A stretch of 64,000 nt of DNA. It comes from Nocardia puris (GTDB lineage Bacteria; Actinomycetota; Actinomycetes; Mycobacteriales; Mycobacteriaceae). Location of the stretch: NCBI RefSeq assembly GCF_003315035.1, contig NZ_QNRE01000001.1, forward strand, positions 1,089,224 through 1,153,223, in the 5' to 3' direction. The notes under the pieces were generated by a model. The model saw only the letters and a list, made by a program, of their open reading frames with translations. It searched no databases and was not told the DNA's origin. This document shows positions 10,047-19,333 of the stretch, in pieces (positions within the stretch are counted from its first letter, which is position 1; each line of letters starts with the position of its first letter). The position numbers were made by a program, and so were the translations under genes.

Positions 10047-13000
10047 TCAGAGCATGCAGCTCACGCAGCCCTCGACTTCGGTCCCTTCCAGCGCCATCTG
10101 GCGCAGGCGGATGTAGTAGAGGGTCTTGATGCCCTTGCGCCAGGCGTAGATCTGGGCCTTGTTGAGGTCGCGGGTGGTGGCGGTGTCCTTGAAGAACAGC
10201 GTCAGCGACAGGCCCTGGTCCACGTGCTGGGTGGCCGCGGCGTAGGTGTCGATGATCTTCTCGTAGCCGATCTCGTAGGCGTCCTCGTAGTACTCGAGGT
10301 TGTCGTTGTCCATGTAGGGCGCCGGGTAGTAGACGCGGCCGATCTTGCCTTCCTTGCGGATCTCGATCTTCGACGCCACCGGGTGGATCGAGCTGGTGGA
10401 GTGGTTGATGTAGGAGATCGACCCGGTCGGCGGCACCGCCTGCAGGTTCTGGTTGTAGATGCCGTGCTCCATGACCGAGGCCTTCAGCTCGCGCCAGTCC
10501 TCCTGGGTGGGGATGTGCACGCCCGCGTCGGCGAACAGCTGCCGCACCCGGTCGGTCTTCGGCTCCCACACCTGGTCGGTGTACTTGTCGAAGTACTCAC
10601 CGCTGGCGTACTTGGACTCCGGGAACCCGCCGAAATAGGTGCCGCGCTCCTTCGCGATCAGGTTCGAGGCCCGGATCGCGTGATAGACCACGGTGTAGAA
10701 GTAGATGTTGGTGAAGTCGATGCCCTCTTCGGACCCGTAGTGGATCCGTTCGCGCGCCAGGTACCCGTGCAGGTTCATCTGCCCCAGGCCGATGGCGTGC
10801 GAGGAGTTGTTGCCCTGCTCGATGGAGGGCACCGAGTAGATGTGGGTCTGATCCGACACCGCGGTCAGCGCGCGGATCGACACCTCGATGGTGCGCGCGA
10901 AATCGGGCGAGTCCATCGCCTTGGCGATATTGAGCGACCCGAGGTTGCACGAGATGTCCTTGCCCACCTTCGAGTAGGACAGGTCCTCGTTGAACTCCGA
11001 GGGCGTGGAGACCTGCAGGATCTCCGAGCACAGGTTGGAGTGGGTGATCTTGCCCGCGATCGGGTTGGACCGGTTCACCGTGTCCTCGAACATGATGTAC
11101 GGGTAGCCCGATTCGAACTGCAGCTCGGCGATGGTCTGGAAGAACTCGCGCGCCTTGATCTTCGACTTGCGGATGCGCTTGTCGTCGACCATCTCGTAGT
11201 ACTTCTCGGTGACGTCGACGTCGGCGAACGGCTTGCCGTAGATGCGCTCCACGTCGTAGGGCGAGAACAGGTACATGTCCTCGTTCTTCTTCGCCAGCTC
11301 GAAGGTGATGTCGGGGATCACCACGCCCAGCGAGAGCGTCTTGATGCGGATCTTCTCGTCCGCGTTCTCACGCTTGGTGTCGAGGAAGCGGTAGATGTCG
11401 GGGTGGTGCGCGTGCAGGTACACCGCACCCGCGCCCTGCCGCGCGCCCAGCTGGTTGGCGTAGGAGAACGAGTCCTCCAGCAGCTTCATGATCGGGATGA
11501 CGCCCGAGGACTGATTCTCGATCTTCTTGATCGGCGCGCCGTGCTCGCGAATGTTGCTGAGCAGCAACGCGACACCGCCGCCGCGCTTGGACAGCTGCAG
11601 CGCCGAGTTGATGGAGCGCCCGATGGACTCCATATTGTCCTCGATGCGTAAAAGAAAGCAGTTGTGCACGACGGTGCCGCGGATCGTGTAGGTGTGGGTG
11701 CCCTCGACGTGGAGGTTGTACACCTTCTCCGGAATCTCGGTCGTGTGCTCGATTGAACGGATACCGTAGACGTGACGACCATGAACCACCTGGTAGGTCG
11801 TGCGCTTCACGCCCTTACGGCCGACGTAGTTGTGCAGATTCTTACCGATGTCGAAGATGAACTCTTCGTTCGTACCGGGAAGGCCGGGCACGAAGACCTG
11901 GCCGGTCACATTGCCCGCTTGGTTGATGTAGCCACGGACCACCGACACGATGCCGAGACGCCGCAGAATCAACTGGACCTGGTCGACAAGTGCGGGGTTG
12001 ACCAGATCGAGCATCATCCCGCCCGAAGTACTGCACCCGTCGCCACGGAACAGCCCGGCCAGCAGGCCACGCTGAAAATCCTCGTCTGCGGTCAGCACGT
12101 CATGGGACAGCTGCTTGGCGTTGTAGCCGGTACCTGCCAGCGACAGCAACAGGGAAGCGACAACTTTGCTGTTGCACACCATCCTCGTGGAGTGGTCGGA
12201 ATGATTGGTATGCAGGGAGAGATCGGTTCCGAACACCTGCTTGAACGCCATGCCCAGCTCGACGTGGTATTCGACCTCATGGGCACCCAGGGTGAAGTGA
12301 ACGCCGTTGGGCTGCTCATCGTCACGGCCCGACCGCTTCGACACATGCCCCTCGGCCAGGTACCAGCCGAGAATCAGCCCCAGTTCGTAGGACTCTTCGA
12401 CGTAGCGGTTCACCGCGACGAAACGTTGGCTGTGCCGGTCCCTACTGCGATGTTTGGCATCGGTGTTGACCTTGCGGATCAGCCCGTCGACCTCTTCATA
12501 GACACCCGAACCGGTGTGATCCATGAGATCGAACACGCGCCGTGCGCGATCGACGGTCGGTGCCGCCGTCACGATGAAGTCGGTCGGTCGCACGTCCCGC
12601 GCGGCCAACCACACGAACCCGTTGAACGGATCGGCGCCGTCACCGTCGATCAGAGTGCCGACCTCACGGGAGGTCCACACCAGGATCGGATGCTCGGGAG
12701 TGCACCGAATCGGCTCCTTGTGCCCGAAGTGCGAAATCGACACCAGCGCCTGATCGTTCGGGTTCTCCACCAGCGTCTCCACCACGCGGAAAGAGCCGTC
12801 GTGGGACAGCACACGATCGCCGGGTCGCAGGGTCTCGATGGCGCGGGGTCCGTCGATGGTGTCCACCGGTGTGCCCGCCGGGAAGCAGCTCACCGGTTCG
12901 CCGCGCTGCTTCTTGCCGGAGTTGAGGAAGGTGGGGGTGGCCGGTTGGAAGCGGCCGTCGATGATCTCCTCGACCAGCTTGCGGGCCAGGTCCTCGTCAC

Positions 13001-13463
13001 CGTCGGCCAGGGTCAGCGCGACCATGCAGACCCGGTCCTCGAACCGCTCCAGGTAGCGCTTGCCGTCGAAGGTCTTGAGCGTGTACGAGGTGTAGTACTT
13101 GAACGCGCCGAGGAAGGTCGGGAACCGGAACTTCTTGGCGTAGGCCTGCTGGAACAGGCTCTTGATGAACTCGCGGCTGTACTTGTCGAGTACCTCGGTC
13201 TCGTAGTAGTTCTCCTCGACCAGGTAGTCCAGCTTCTCGTCCAGATTGTGGAAGAAGACGGTGTTCTGGTTGACGTGCTGGAGGAAGTACTGCCGGGCGG
13301 CCTCACGGTCCTTGTCGAACTGGATCCGGCCGTCCGGACCGTACAGGTTCAGCATCGCGTTGAGCGCGTGGTAGTCCAGGCCCTCGGTCGCGGCGTCGGT
13401 GCGCACCGGCGGCTGTTCTAGGCGGGCCGACTTTCCAGCGGGCGCTGTCGTTGCTGTTGCCAA
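10047..13463 (-). CDS. nrdE: Class Ib ribonucleotide reductase alpha subunit NrdE, intein-containing precursor
   Basis: 1138-residue precursor; after splicing about 729 residues, the normal NrdE length. It reduces ribonucleoside diphosphates with NrdF as radical source and NrdH as electron donor. The first extein (1-192) has [21 protein letters not shown] and the ATP-cone-free class Ib start; the second holds [31 protein letters not shown] and the C-terminal redox pair in EGCVSCML. A 409-residue intein (193-601) sits directly before the conserved redox Cys of GEPVS/CFLLR. The proposed start is TTG 13463, giving a length like mycobacterial NrdE and a 46-nt overlap with nrdI; no ATG fits. It is the last gene of nrdHIE. 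Confidence 0.95.
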   Translation of the reverse strand: MATATTAPAGKSARLEQPPVRTDAATEGLDYHALNAMLNLYGPDGRIQFDKDREAARQYFLQHVNQNTVFFHNLDEKLDYLVEENYYETEVLDKYSREFIKSLFQQAYAKKFRFPTFLGAFKYYTSYTLKTFDGKRYLERFEDRVCMVALTLADGDEDLARKLVEEIIDGRFQPATPTFLNSGKKQRGEPVSCFPAGTPVDTIDGPRAIETLRPGDRVLSHDGSFRVVETLVENPNDQALVSISHFGHKEPIRCTPEHPILVWTSREVGTLIDGDGADPFNGFVWLAARDVRPTDFIVTAAPTVDRARRVFDLMDHTGSGVYEEVDGLIRKVNTDAKHRSRDRHSQRFVAVNRYVEESYELGLILGWYLAEGHVSKRSGRDDEQPNGVHFTLGAHEVEYHVELGMAFKQVFGTDLSLHTNHSDHSTRMVCNSKVVASLLLSLAGTGYNAKQLSHDVLTADEDFQRGLLAGLFRGDGCSTSGGMMLDLVNPALVDQVQLILRRLGIVSVVRGYINQAGNVTGQVFVPGLPGTNEEFIFDIGKNLHNYVGRKGVKRTTYQVVHGRHVYGIRSIEHTTEIPEKVYNLHVEGTHTYTIRGTVVHNCFLLRIEDNMESIGRSINSALQLSKRGGGVALLLSNIREHGAPIKKIENQSSGVIPIMKLLEDSFSYANQLGARQGAGAVYLHAHHPDIYRFLDTKRENADEKIRIKTLSLGVVIPDITFELAKKNEDMYLFSPYDVERIYGKPFADVDVTEKYYEMVDDKRIRKSKIKAREFFQTIAELQFESGYPYIMFEDTVNRSNPIAGKITHSNLCSEILQVSTPSEFNEDLSYSKVGKDISCNLGSLNIAKAMDSPDFARTIEVSIRALTAVSDQTHIYSVPSIEQGNNSSHAIGLGQMNLHGYLARERIHYGSEEGIDFTNIYFYTVVYHAIRASNLIAKERGTYFGGFPESKYASGEYFDKYTDQVWEPKTDRVRQLFADAGVHIPTQEDWRELKASVMEHGIYNQNLQAVPPTGSISYINHSTSSIHPVASKIEIRKEGKIGRVYYPAPYMDNDNLEYYEDAYEIGYEKIIDTYAAATQHVDQGLSLTLFFKDTATTRDLNKAQIYAWRKGIKTLYYIRLRQMALEGTEVEGCVSCML
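11661..12887 (-). mobile_element. NrdE intein with LAGLIDADG homing endonuclease
   Basis: 409-residue in-frame insertion. Splicing blocks are all present: N-terminal [13 protein letters not shown] and [12 protein letters not shown] (block A), CTPEHPILV (block B, TxxH), [16 protein letters not shown] (block F), and GTVVHN followed by Cys+1 (block G). Two dodecapeptide motifs, [14 protein letters not shown] and [13 protein letters not shown], keep the acidic residues of an active LAGLIDADG endonuclease. The insertion point is immediately before the conserved redox cysteine of NrdE, a site known for RIR1-type inteins. The splicing residues Cys1, His-Asn at the end and Cys+1 are intact, so both splicing and homing look functional. 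Confidence 0.95.
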
Positions 13464-13879
13464 AACAATCCCAATCCCTCTCGGACGCGCTCGACGTCCT
13501 GCGCGGTTCCCATGAGTTCGAAGCGGTACAGGTACGGCACCCCGCACTTGCGCGAGATCACCTTTCCCGCATAGCAATAGGTGTCGCCGAAGTTCGTGTT
13601 GCCCGCCGCGATCACGCCGCGCAGCAGGGCGCGGTTGTGCGGATCGTTGAGGAACTTGGCGACCTGTCTCGGCACGAAGTCCTTGTCGGATCTGTTCCCC
13701 CCCAGGACGTGCCGACCGCCCCCGTAGGTGGGGACGATCAGCACGTAGGGTTCGTCCACGCGCAGCGAATCGGCGGTGTGCAGCGGTATGCGAGTCGCCG
13801 GGAGGCCCAGCTTCTCGACGAAACGGTGCGTGTTCTCCGAGGCGCTGGAGAAATAGACCAGCGCGTTGTCCGCGGTCAC
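13418..13879 (-). CDS. nrdI: Flavodoxin-like ribonucleotide reductase accessory protein NrdI
   Basis: 153-residue NrdI, a small FMN protein that helps to generate the dimanganese-tyrosyl radical of NrdF. It opens with [19 protein letters not shown] (the FMN phosphate loop) and has [27 protein letters not shown] and the terminal helix [11 protein letters not shown] 13879 is preceded by GGAGGG. It lies between nrdH (47 nt upstream) and nrdE (overlapping by 46 nt), so the three are one operon under the NrdR-like boxes upstream of nrdH. Confidence 0.96.
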   Translation of the reverse strand: MTADNALVYFSSASENTHRFVEKLGLPATRIPLHTADSLRVDEPYVLIVPTYGGGRHVLGGNRSDKDFVPRQVAKFLNDPHNRALLRGVIAAGNTNFGDTYCYAGKVISRKCGVPYLYRFELMGTAQDVERVREGLGLFWQQQRQRPLESRPA

Positions 13880-13926
13880 GGCCTGCCCTCCTGCCTTCCC
13901 GGATGAACCGGACCGGTTGGTGTCGA

Positions 13927-14160
13927 TCAGGCCGCCACGGTGGCGAGGGCCTTGATGCGGTCGGGGCGGAAGCCGGACCAGTGGTCCTCGCCCGCCACCA
14001 CGACCGGCGCCTGCAGGTATCCCAGCGCCATGACGTAGTCACGCGCCTCGTCGTTCACGGAGATGTCGACGACCTCGTAGTCCACCCCGGCCTTGTCGAG
14101 CGCCTTGTAGGTGGCATTGCACTGAACGCAAGCGGGCTTGGTGTAAACGGTGATGGTCAT
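13927..14160 (-). CDS. nrdH: Glutaredoxin-like NrdH redoxin
   Basis: 77-residue NrdH, the thioredoxin-reductase-linked hydrogen donor of class Ib reductases. It starts [20 protein letters not shown], where CVQC (residues 11-14) is the redox site, and keeps the NrdH signature [12 protein letters not shown] near the end. ATG 14160 is used; a longer in-frame version starting 24 nt earlier lacks its own ribosome-binding site. First gene of nrdHIE. Confidence 0.96.
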   Translation of the reverse strand: MTITVYTKPACVQCNATYKALDKAGVDYEVVDISVNDEARDYVMALGYLQAPVVVAGEDHWSGFRPDRIKALATVAA

Positions 14161-14320
14161 TGGTGTCCCTCTCTCCTGATCCACAGCCGGTGATCCGTGT
14201 GCAGTGCGTGTTCCGACGTACGCTGCGCAAACTCCTGGATCAGGTCGAGAAACTCCTGCTCACGCCCCCTCGGGGTGGAGCCCAACGCGGTGTGTCTCGC
14301 GCCGTCTTCCAGTACCGAAG

Positions 14321-14368
14321 ACACTACACCTAGTGGCCGACAGAAAGAAACGACACGACATGTTGCGA
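14321..14368. promoter_or_regulatory. Tandem NrdR-like boxes upstream of nrdHIE
   Basis: ACACTACACCTAGTGG (14321-14336) contains the palindrome CACTA-N4-TAGTG, and ACACGACATGTTGCGA (14353-14368) is a second, weaker copy. They begin 32 bp apart, the same spacing as the pair in front of nrdF. They lie about 160-210 bp upstream of nrdH, implying a leader of useful length. NrdR binding is inferred from the known box pattern. Confidence 0.72.
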
Positions 14369-14550
14369 GTCGCAAAGATGTAATTTCACCGGCAGAAGTA
14401 CCAGGACGCTCGATTCGCAACCCGACACGACAGTGCCCCAGATCACAGTTTTGTGTCGCAGCGTTTCTTCAGCAAACACTTCCGTCACACCCGCCACACC
14501 CGGCTCGAACACCCCGGACGACCCATCGCGGCACACCCGGCACACGCGAG

Positions 14551-14581
14551 CGCCCCCGCCTCGCGAACCGAGGCGGGGGCG
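14551..14581 (-). terminator. Hairpin after the FMN reductase gene
   Basis: Perfect 13-bp stem, CGCCCCCGCCTCG at 14551-14563 with its complement at 14569-14581, loop of 5. It starts 14 nt past the FMN reductase stop. There is no T-run, as is usual for GC-rich actinomycete terminators. Confidence 0.65.
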
Positions 14582-14595
14582 CGGCGGAGACGAGA

Positions 14596-15162
14596 TCAGG
14601 CGGAGACGCCGGCCCGCACCGCTTCGAGCAGCTCGTGCACGGAAGCGCCCAGCTGGGTCAGCGCCTCGGCGTCCTCGCGGGGGTGCGCCTCGCCGAAGCG
14701 CTGGCCGATGACGCCGAAGTGCGCGTGCGCGCCCTCCACCACGACACCGCCCGCGACGCCCACGGACTTGACCGCGTCACCGTGCGCCCACTGCGCGGCG
14801 TTCGGGCTGATCGACGCGCTCACGATGGCCACGGGCTTGCCCTTGATGACACCGGCGCCATAGGGGCGCGAGATCCAGTCGATGGCGTTCTTCAGCACGG
14901 CCGAGAGAGTGCCGTTGTACTCCGGGGTCATGACCAGCAGGGCGTCGGCCGCGCCGACGGCGGTGCGCAGCCGCTCGGCGGCCGCGGGCGCCGACTCGGG
15001 GGTGTCGATGTCCTCGTTGTAGAACGGGATGTCGCCGAGGCCTTCGTAGATGTCGATCTCGACGCCCTCCGGCGCCGTCTGCGCGGCGGCCTCGGCGAGC
15101 TGCCGGTTGATCGAGCCCGCGCGCAGGCTGCCGACGAGTGCGAGGATCCGGGTCTGGGCCAT
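14596..15162 (-). CDS. NADPH-dependent FMN reductase
   Basis: 188-residue flavodoxin-fold reductase. LALVGSLRAGSINRQLAEAA at the N-terminus is the FMN phosphate-binding loop, and LLVMTPEYNGTLSAVLKNAI (about 80-99) is the signature of the NAD(P)H:FMN/quinone reductase family (azoreductase, ChrR, SsuE types). It likely transfers hydride from NADPH to FMN or to quinones. ATG 15162 is preceded by AGGAG. It is divergent from a TetR gene with 96 bp between them containing a strong palindrome, so autoregulated TetR control of this enzyme is likely. Confidence 0.87.
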   Translation of the reverse strand: MAQTRILALVGSLRAGSINRQLAEAAAQTAPEGVEIDIYEGLGDIPFYNEDIDTPESAPAAAERLRTAVGAADALLVMTPEYNGTLSAVLKNAIDWISRPYGAGVIKGKPVAIVSASISPNAAQWAHGDAVKSVGVAGGVVVEGAHAHFGVIGQRFGEAHPREDAEALTQLGASVHELLEAVRAGVSA

Positions 15163-15210
15163 GAGATCTCCTGGTGTACTGAATGTGATGTCCCTGCTTA
15201 CCTTCGTGAT

Positions 15211-15232
15211 TAACCGGACCTCGGTCCGATTA
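15211..15232. promoter_or_regulatory. Probable TetR operator between FMN reductase and regulator
   Basis: Inverted repeat with 10-bp arms, TAACCGGACC and GGTCCGATTA, separated by TC; a single mismatch between the arms. It is 27 bp from the TetR start and 49 bp from the reductase start, well placed to repress both promoters. Confidence 0.7.
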
Positions 15233-15258
15233 CTTCCCGGGAGACGGCGAGAATCTCT

Positions 15259-15927
15259 GTGACCTACCGCACACCTTCGTCCGGCGGCCCGCTCGCCGAG
15301 CGTCCGCTGCTCCCCGTCGGCGCCGTCCGGCTCGGTCCCGGCGAGCCCACCGAGCGCGCCGACGCCGCCCGCAACCGCAGGTTGCTGCTGGACGCCGCCC
15401 AGGAACTGGTGCGCGAGCACGGCGTCGACAACCTGACCATGGACGAGGTCGCCAAGCGCGCCGGCGTCGGCAAGGGCACGGTGTTCCGGCGGTTCGGCAG
15501 CCGCGCCGGCCTGATGCTGGCGCTGCTCGACCACTCCGAACGCAAGTTCCAGGAGGCGTTCATGTTCGGCCCGCCGCCGCTGGGCCCCGGCGTGCCGCCC
15601 CTGGAGCGGATCGTCGCGTTCGGCCGCGCGCGGCTCACCGACTACGAGCTGGAGGGGCATCTGCACCGGGCCGCGGAGGTCGGCGAGGCCGCCGAACGGT
15701 ACGCGGGCAGCCCGTACAACCTGCACAAGGCGCACCTCATGATGCTGCTGCGCGAGGCCGACGCGTCGGGCGAGATCCCGCTGCTCGCCGATACGCTGCT
15801 CGCCCCGCTCGGCGCCCTGCTGGTGGTGCATCAGCGCGGCGTGCTCGGCTACACGCTCGAGCAGATCGGCGACAACTGGGAGGTGCTCGTACGCCGGCTG
15901 GTCGCGCCGCGCCCGCCGGTAGAGTGA
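15259..15927 (+). CDS. TetR-family transcriptional regulator
   Basis: 222 residues. The DNA-binding domain (about 35-95) has RRLLLDAAQELVREHGVDNL and the helix-turn-helix MDEVAKRAGVGKGTVFRRFG. The remaining helices form the ligand and dimer domain. GTG 15259 is the start; a 30-residue extension precedes the helix-turn-helix. It lies divergent to the FMN reductase gene and shares the palindrome described above, suggesting it represses the reductase in response to a flavin, quinone or electrophile signal. It is followed after 6 nt by nadE, so the two may be co-transcribed. Confidence 0.9.
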   Translation: MTYRTPSSGGPLAERPLLPVGAVRLGPGEPTERADAARNRRLLLDAAQELVREHGVDNLTMDEVAKRAGVGKGTVFRRFGSRAGLMLALLDHSERKFQEAFMFGPPPLGPGVPPLERIVAFGRARLTDYELEGHLHRAAEVGEAAERYAGSPYNLHKAHLMMLLREADASGEIPLLADTLLAPLGALLVVHQRGVLGYTLEQIGDNWEVLVRRLVAPRPPVE

Positions 15928-15933
15928 GGCGTC

Positions 15934-16758
15934 ATGGCTAGCGTGCGCGAACAGATCATCGCCGAACTGGGCGTCCGGCCCGAGATCGAACCGAAGGTCG
16001 AGGTGCGGCGGCGGGTCGACTTCCTGAAGGAGTACCTGCGCGCCACGCCCGCACGGGGATTCGTGCTCGGCATCAGCGGCGGACAGGACAGCGCGCTCAC
16101 CGGCAGGCTGTGCCAGCTGGCGGCCGAGGAGCTGCGCGCCGAGGGCCACGACGCCACCTTCCTCGCGGTGCGCCTGCCCTACGGCGTGCAGGCCGACGAG
16201 GCCGACGCCGCGATCGCGATGACGTTCATCGCGCCGGATCGCGCGGTCACCGTGGACGTGCGACCGGGCGCCGACGCCGTCGCCGCCGAGGCCGCCGCCG
16301 CGCTGGGCGCCGAGCGGCTGCGGGATTTCGTGCGCGGCAATATCAAGGCCCGCGAGCGGATGGTGATCCAGTACGCCCTGGCCGGACAGGAGAACCTGCT
16401 GGTGGTGGGCACCGATCACGCGGCGGAGGCCGTCACCGGGTTTTTCACCAAGTACGGCGACGGCGGCGTGGACCTGACCCCGCTCACCGGGCTCACCAAG
16501 AGCCAGGGCGCGGCGCTGCTCCAGGAATTGGGCGCACCCGCCAGCATCTGGTCGAAGGTGCCCACCGCCGATCTGGAGGACGACCGGCCCGCGCTGCCCG
16601 ACGAGGAGGCGCTCGGCCTGCGCTACAGCGAGATCGACGATTACCTCGAGGGCAAGGACGTCGCCCCCGAGGTCGCCGCGAAGCTGGAGTCGATCTTCAC
16701 CAACACCAGGCACAAGCGCGCCGTACCCGTGACGCCGCTCGACACCTGGTGGCGCTGA
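15934..16758 (+). CDS. nadE: Ammonia-dependent NAD+ synthetase
   Basis: 274-residue NadE that amidates nicotinic acid adenine dinucleotide with ATP and ammonia, the last step to NAD+. The PP-loop ATP site SGGQDS is at 48-53, GNIKARERM and [20 protein letters not shown] carry the substrate-binding residues, and the C-terminus has RRxVP-like KRAVPVTP. It lacks a glutaminase domain and so should depend on ammonia. It is 6 nt downstream of the TetR gene. Confidence 0.95.
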   Translation: MASVREQIIAELGVRPEIEPKVEVRRRVDFLKEYLRATPARGFVLGISGGQDSALTGRLCQLAAEELRAEGHDATFLAVRLPYGVQADEADAAIAMTFIAPDRAVTVDVRPGADAVAAEAAAALGAERLRDFVRGNIKARERMVIQYALAGQENLLVVGTDHAAEAVTGFFTKYGDGGVDLTPLTGLTKSQGAALLQELGAPASIWSKVPTADLEDDRPALPDEEALGLRYSEIDDYLEGKDVAPEVAAKLESIFTNTRHKRAVPVTPLDTWWR

Positions 16759-16765
16759 ACGACTT

Positions 16766-17202
16766 TCAGCGGGCGGTGCGGCCGAGCAGCGGGACGAAGC
16801 GCCCCACCTCGGCGGTGTGGTCCCGGTAGCGATCGCCGTGCACGCGGCGCAGATACGGCTCCTCCACCACGCGGACGTGTCCTTCGATGCCGGCGACGAC
16901 CAGCGCGAAGCCCACGGTGCACACCAGGCCCGCCGGCGCGAGAAGCACACCGATGGTTCGAACTATTCCGTTGTCCAGCAACGAGATCGGGTCCACCAAC
17001 CGAACAGCTGGGCGACCGGGGCCGCCACCGCGCACACCACCGCCACGACGAACGAGAGCTCCGCGAACCACGCCGCCGACCCGTGCTCGCCACGCTCCCC
17101 GAGTAATCCGGTCGGCCCCGTGCGCCGGTAGTGCAGCCGACTGCGCCAACCGAATCCGCCCGCGGCGAACACCAGGTAGAACGCCAGCACCGTGCCAGCC
17201 AT
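16766..17202 (-). pseudogene. Frameshifted isoprenylcysteine carboxyl methyltransferase-like membrane protein
   Basis: Two reading frames together make one protein of about 145 residues. The first (from ATG 17202, after GGAAGGAG) starts AGTVLAFYLVFAAGGFGWR and runs through two membrane segments to APVAQLFG; the second continues VDPISLLDNGIVRTIGVLL and ends with EEPYLRRVHGDRYRDHTAEV, the C-terminal signature of the ICMT/PEMT methyltransferase family. The frame changes near 17000, consistent with loss of one base in a G/T-rich stretch. It is either a recent pseudogene or a sequencing error; all other parts look intact. Confidence 0.75.
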
Positions 17203-17279
17203 GCGACTCCTTCCGAGAGAACCTGGTACTCGCGGGAGGAATCGCGGACCGTCGCGGGCCAGGTACGGATCCGGCGGAT

Positions 17280-18512
17280 TCAGCCCGCCTCGACCTCGGC
17301 GAGACGGCGGGCGAGGAAGCGGCGGGTCTGGTCGTTGCCGACGGTGGCCAGCGCGGCGCGATAGTGTTCGGCGGCCTCGCGCGGGCGGCCCGCCCGGCGC
17401 AAGAGGTCGGCGCGGGTGGCGGGCACGACGTGGGTACCGGCCAGCCGCGGATCGGCCGCCACCTCGTTCAGTGCCGCGAGACCGGCGGCGAAGCCGTGCG
17501 CGAAACCCACCGCCACGGCGCGATTCACGCGGATCACCGGGGAATCGGCATACCCGAGCAGCTCGTCGTAGCCGGAAAGTACCGCGTGCCAATCGGTTTC
17601 GCCCCAGCTCGGCGCCGTGGCGTGCGCCGCGGCGATGCGTGCCTGCGCCAGATACGGTCCCGATCCCCCGGCCGCCGCCGCGTGCAGACAGGACAGTCCG
17701 GCCGCGATCGCGGCGCGATCCCACCGCGCGCGGTCCTGCTCGTCGAGCGGCACCGATTCCCCGTCGGCGGACCGGCGCTGTGCACGCCTGCTGTCCTGCA
17801 ACAGCATCAGCGCGAGCAACGCCCGCGCCTCCGGTTCCTCCGGCAGCAGTCCGCACACCAGCCTGCCGAGCCGGATCGCCTCGTCGCACAGTTCGTCGCG
17901 CACCGCGACCGGACCGGAGGTCGCCGAATACCCTTCGGTGAACACCAGATACACGCACGACAGCACCACCGGCACCCGGTCGGGCAGCAGGTGCGGCGGC
18001 GGCACCCGCAGCGGGATACCGGCCTGGCGGATCTTCGCCTTGGCGCGCGTGAGCCGTTGCGCCACCGTGTGTTCCGGTTGCAGGAACAGCCGCGCGATCT
18101 CGGCCGTGCGCAGGCCGCACACCAGGCGCAGGGTGAGCGCCACCTGCGACGGCGGCGACAGCGCCGGATGGCAGCAGGTGAAGATCATCCGCAGCTGGTC
18201 ATCGGCCACCGGGGACACCTCGGCCTCCTCGACCGGCGCGCGCAGCAGTGCCGCGTCGTATTCCTTGTCCGCCCTGGCCGATTCGCGCCGCAACCGGTCC
18301 AGGGCGCGGTGCCGGGCGGCCGTGGTGATCCAGGCGCCCGGATTGGCGGGCCACCCGCGCTCGGGCCAGGTGCGCATCGCGTCGGCGAACGCCTCCTGCA
18401 CCGCGTCCTCGGCCAGCCCGATATCGCCCGCCAGCCGGGCCACGGTCGCCACGGCCCGGCCGAATTCGGCGCGGTAGACCGCGTCGAGGGTGACGGCCGG
18501 GCCGGTGCGCAC
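17280..18512 (-). CDS. ECF-type RNA polymerase sigma factor with C-terminal extension (SigJ/ECF41-like large type)
   Basis: 410 residues. Region 2 (about 15-75) has LAEDAVQEAFADAMRTWP and PGAWITTAARHRALDRLRR; region 4 (about 120-175) has LTLRLVCGLRTAEIARLFL. The long C-terminal part with CVYLVFTEGYSATSG and tetratricopeptide-like helices (RVNRAVAVG, ADLLRRAGRPREAAEHYR) is typical of large ECF factors that are always paired with YCII-domain proteins. GTG 18512 lies two bases after the stop of the upstream YCII gene, so translation is coupled. No anti-sigma gene is visible; the extension or the YCII partner may control it. Confidence 0.9.
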   Translation of the reverse strand: MRTGPAVTLDAVYRAEFGRAVATVARLAGDIGLAEDAVQEAFADAMRTWPERGWPANPGAWITTAARHRALDRLRRESARADKEYDAALLRAPVEEAEVSPVADDQLRMIFTCCHPALSPPSQVALTLRLVCGLRTAEIARLFLQPEHTVAQRLTRAKAKIRQAGIPLRVPPPHLLPDRVPVVLSCVYLVFTEGYSATSGPVAVRDELCDEAIRLGRLVCGLLPEEPEARALLALMLLQDSRRAQRRSADGESVPLDEQDRARWDRAAIAAGLSCLHAAAAGGSGPYLAQARIAAAHATAPSWGETDWHAVLSGYDELLGYADSPVIRVNRAVAVGFAHGFAAGLAALNEVAADPRLAGTHVVPATRADLLRRAGRPREAAEHYRAALATVGNDQTRRFLARRLAEVEAG

Positions 18513-18514
18513 GC

Positions 18515-19228
18515 TCAGTCGTCCAGCTCGACGACCTGTCGCACCTCGGCGCGGCCGCCCGCGCCGAGCGGGATGGCCAAGGCGATCTCGGCGGCCCGTT
18601 CGCGGCTGTCGGCGGCGAACAGGTAGAGCCCGTCGACCACCTCGGCGAACTCGGGGTAGGGGCCGTCGGTGAGCAGGAGCCGTCCGTCGCGCACCCGGAC
18701 CGTGGTGGCGGTGGACGGCGGGCGCAGCGCCCCGCCGCCGCGGATCGCGTCGGCGTACTTCTCGCCGAACCGGCCGTGTTCGGCCGCCATCGCGTCCCAC
18801 TCCGGTGTGCCAGGTTCGACCACCGCGTCGGGCCGCTCCCACAGCAGCGCCACCCACCAGTCCGCGCGCGGGGTGTCGTGGGGCAACCACTCGGCGAACG
18901 GGCGCACCTCGATGCCGCCGGTCTCGGCGGCGGGCAGCTGCCGGGCCAGGCCGATGGCCTCGTCCAGATCGGCGGCCTCGAAGACGTAGAACCCGCCCAC
19001 GATCTCGGCCTGTTCGGCGTAGGGGCCGTCGGTGACCAGGGTGCGGCCGTCCGCGCGCCGCACGTGCAGCGCCGCGTCGGACGGGTAGAGCGCCGCGCCG
19101 CCCGCGACGGCCGCGGCTTCGCGCTCCTCGAACGCCGCGTACAGCGCGACCTCGGCGTCGAACTCCGGTGAACCGGGCTGGGCGGCCGGGACGTCCTCGC
19201 GCCCCACCAACGTAGCCAGATAGTGCAT
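18515..19228 (-). CDS. Tandem YCII-domain protein, sigma factor partner
   Basis: 237 residues made of two YCII-related (DGPF-type) domains. Each has the motif of the family: TLVTDGPYAEQAEIVGGFYV (about 63-82) and RLLLTDGPYPEFAEVVDGLY (about 180-200). Single-domain forms are usual, so this is an internal duplication. Proteins of this type sit beside large ECF sigma factors across actinobacteria, and here the two genes are separated by two bases. A role as regulatory partner is inferred from this linkage; the molecular function is not known. Confidence 0.82.
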   Translation of the reverse strand: MHYLATLVGREDVPAAQPGSPEFDAEVALYAAFEEREAAAVAGGAALYPSDAALHVRRADGRTLVTDGPYAEQAEIVGGFYVFEAADLDEAIGLARQLPAAETGGIEVRPFAEWLPHDTPRADWWVALLWERPDAVVEPGTPEWDAMAAEHGRFGEKYADAIRGGGALRPPSTATTVRVRDGRLLLTDGPYPEFAEVVDGLYLFAADSRERAAEIALAIPLGAGGRAEVRQVVELDD

Positions 19229-19333
19229 GGCGTCATCCTTCCTCGCTGCGAGGGGCCTGATACCCCTTCTCTACCAGGACGACGAACCGTGCGGCGCGTT
19301 CTCTACATCGAGGCCGGAAGAAATTTTCCGGCG

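Larger units (their letters stand above)
14161..14595. other. nrdHIE leader and promoter region
   Basis: No gene is seen. From the nrdH side it holds the untranslated leader, the twin NrdR-like boxes (14321-14368), an AT-richer stretch near 14380-14480 that probably contains the promoter, and at its far end the hairpin that follows the FMN reductase gene. Confidence 0.6.

Noticed and set aside
13464-14042. Upstream in-frame extension of nrdE
   Set aside because: It would overlap nrdI and most of nrdH; the translation has no similarity to NrdE and the extein length is right with TTG 13463.
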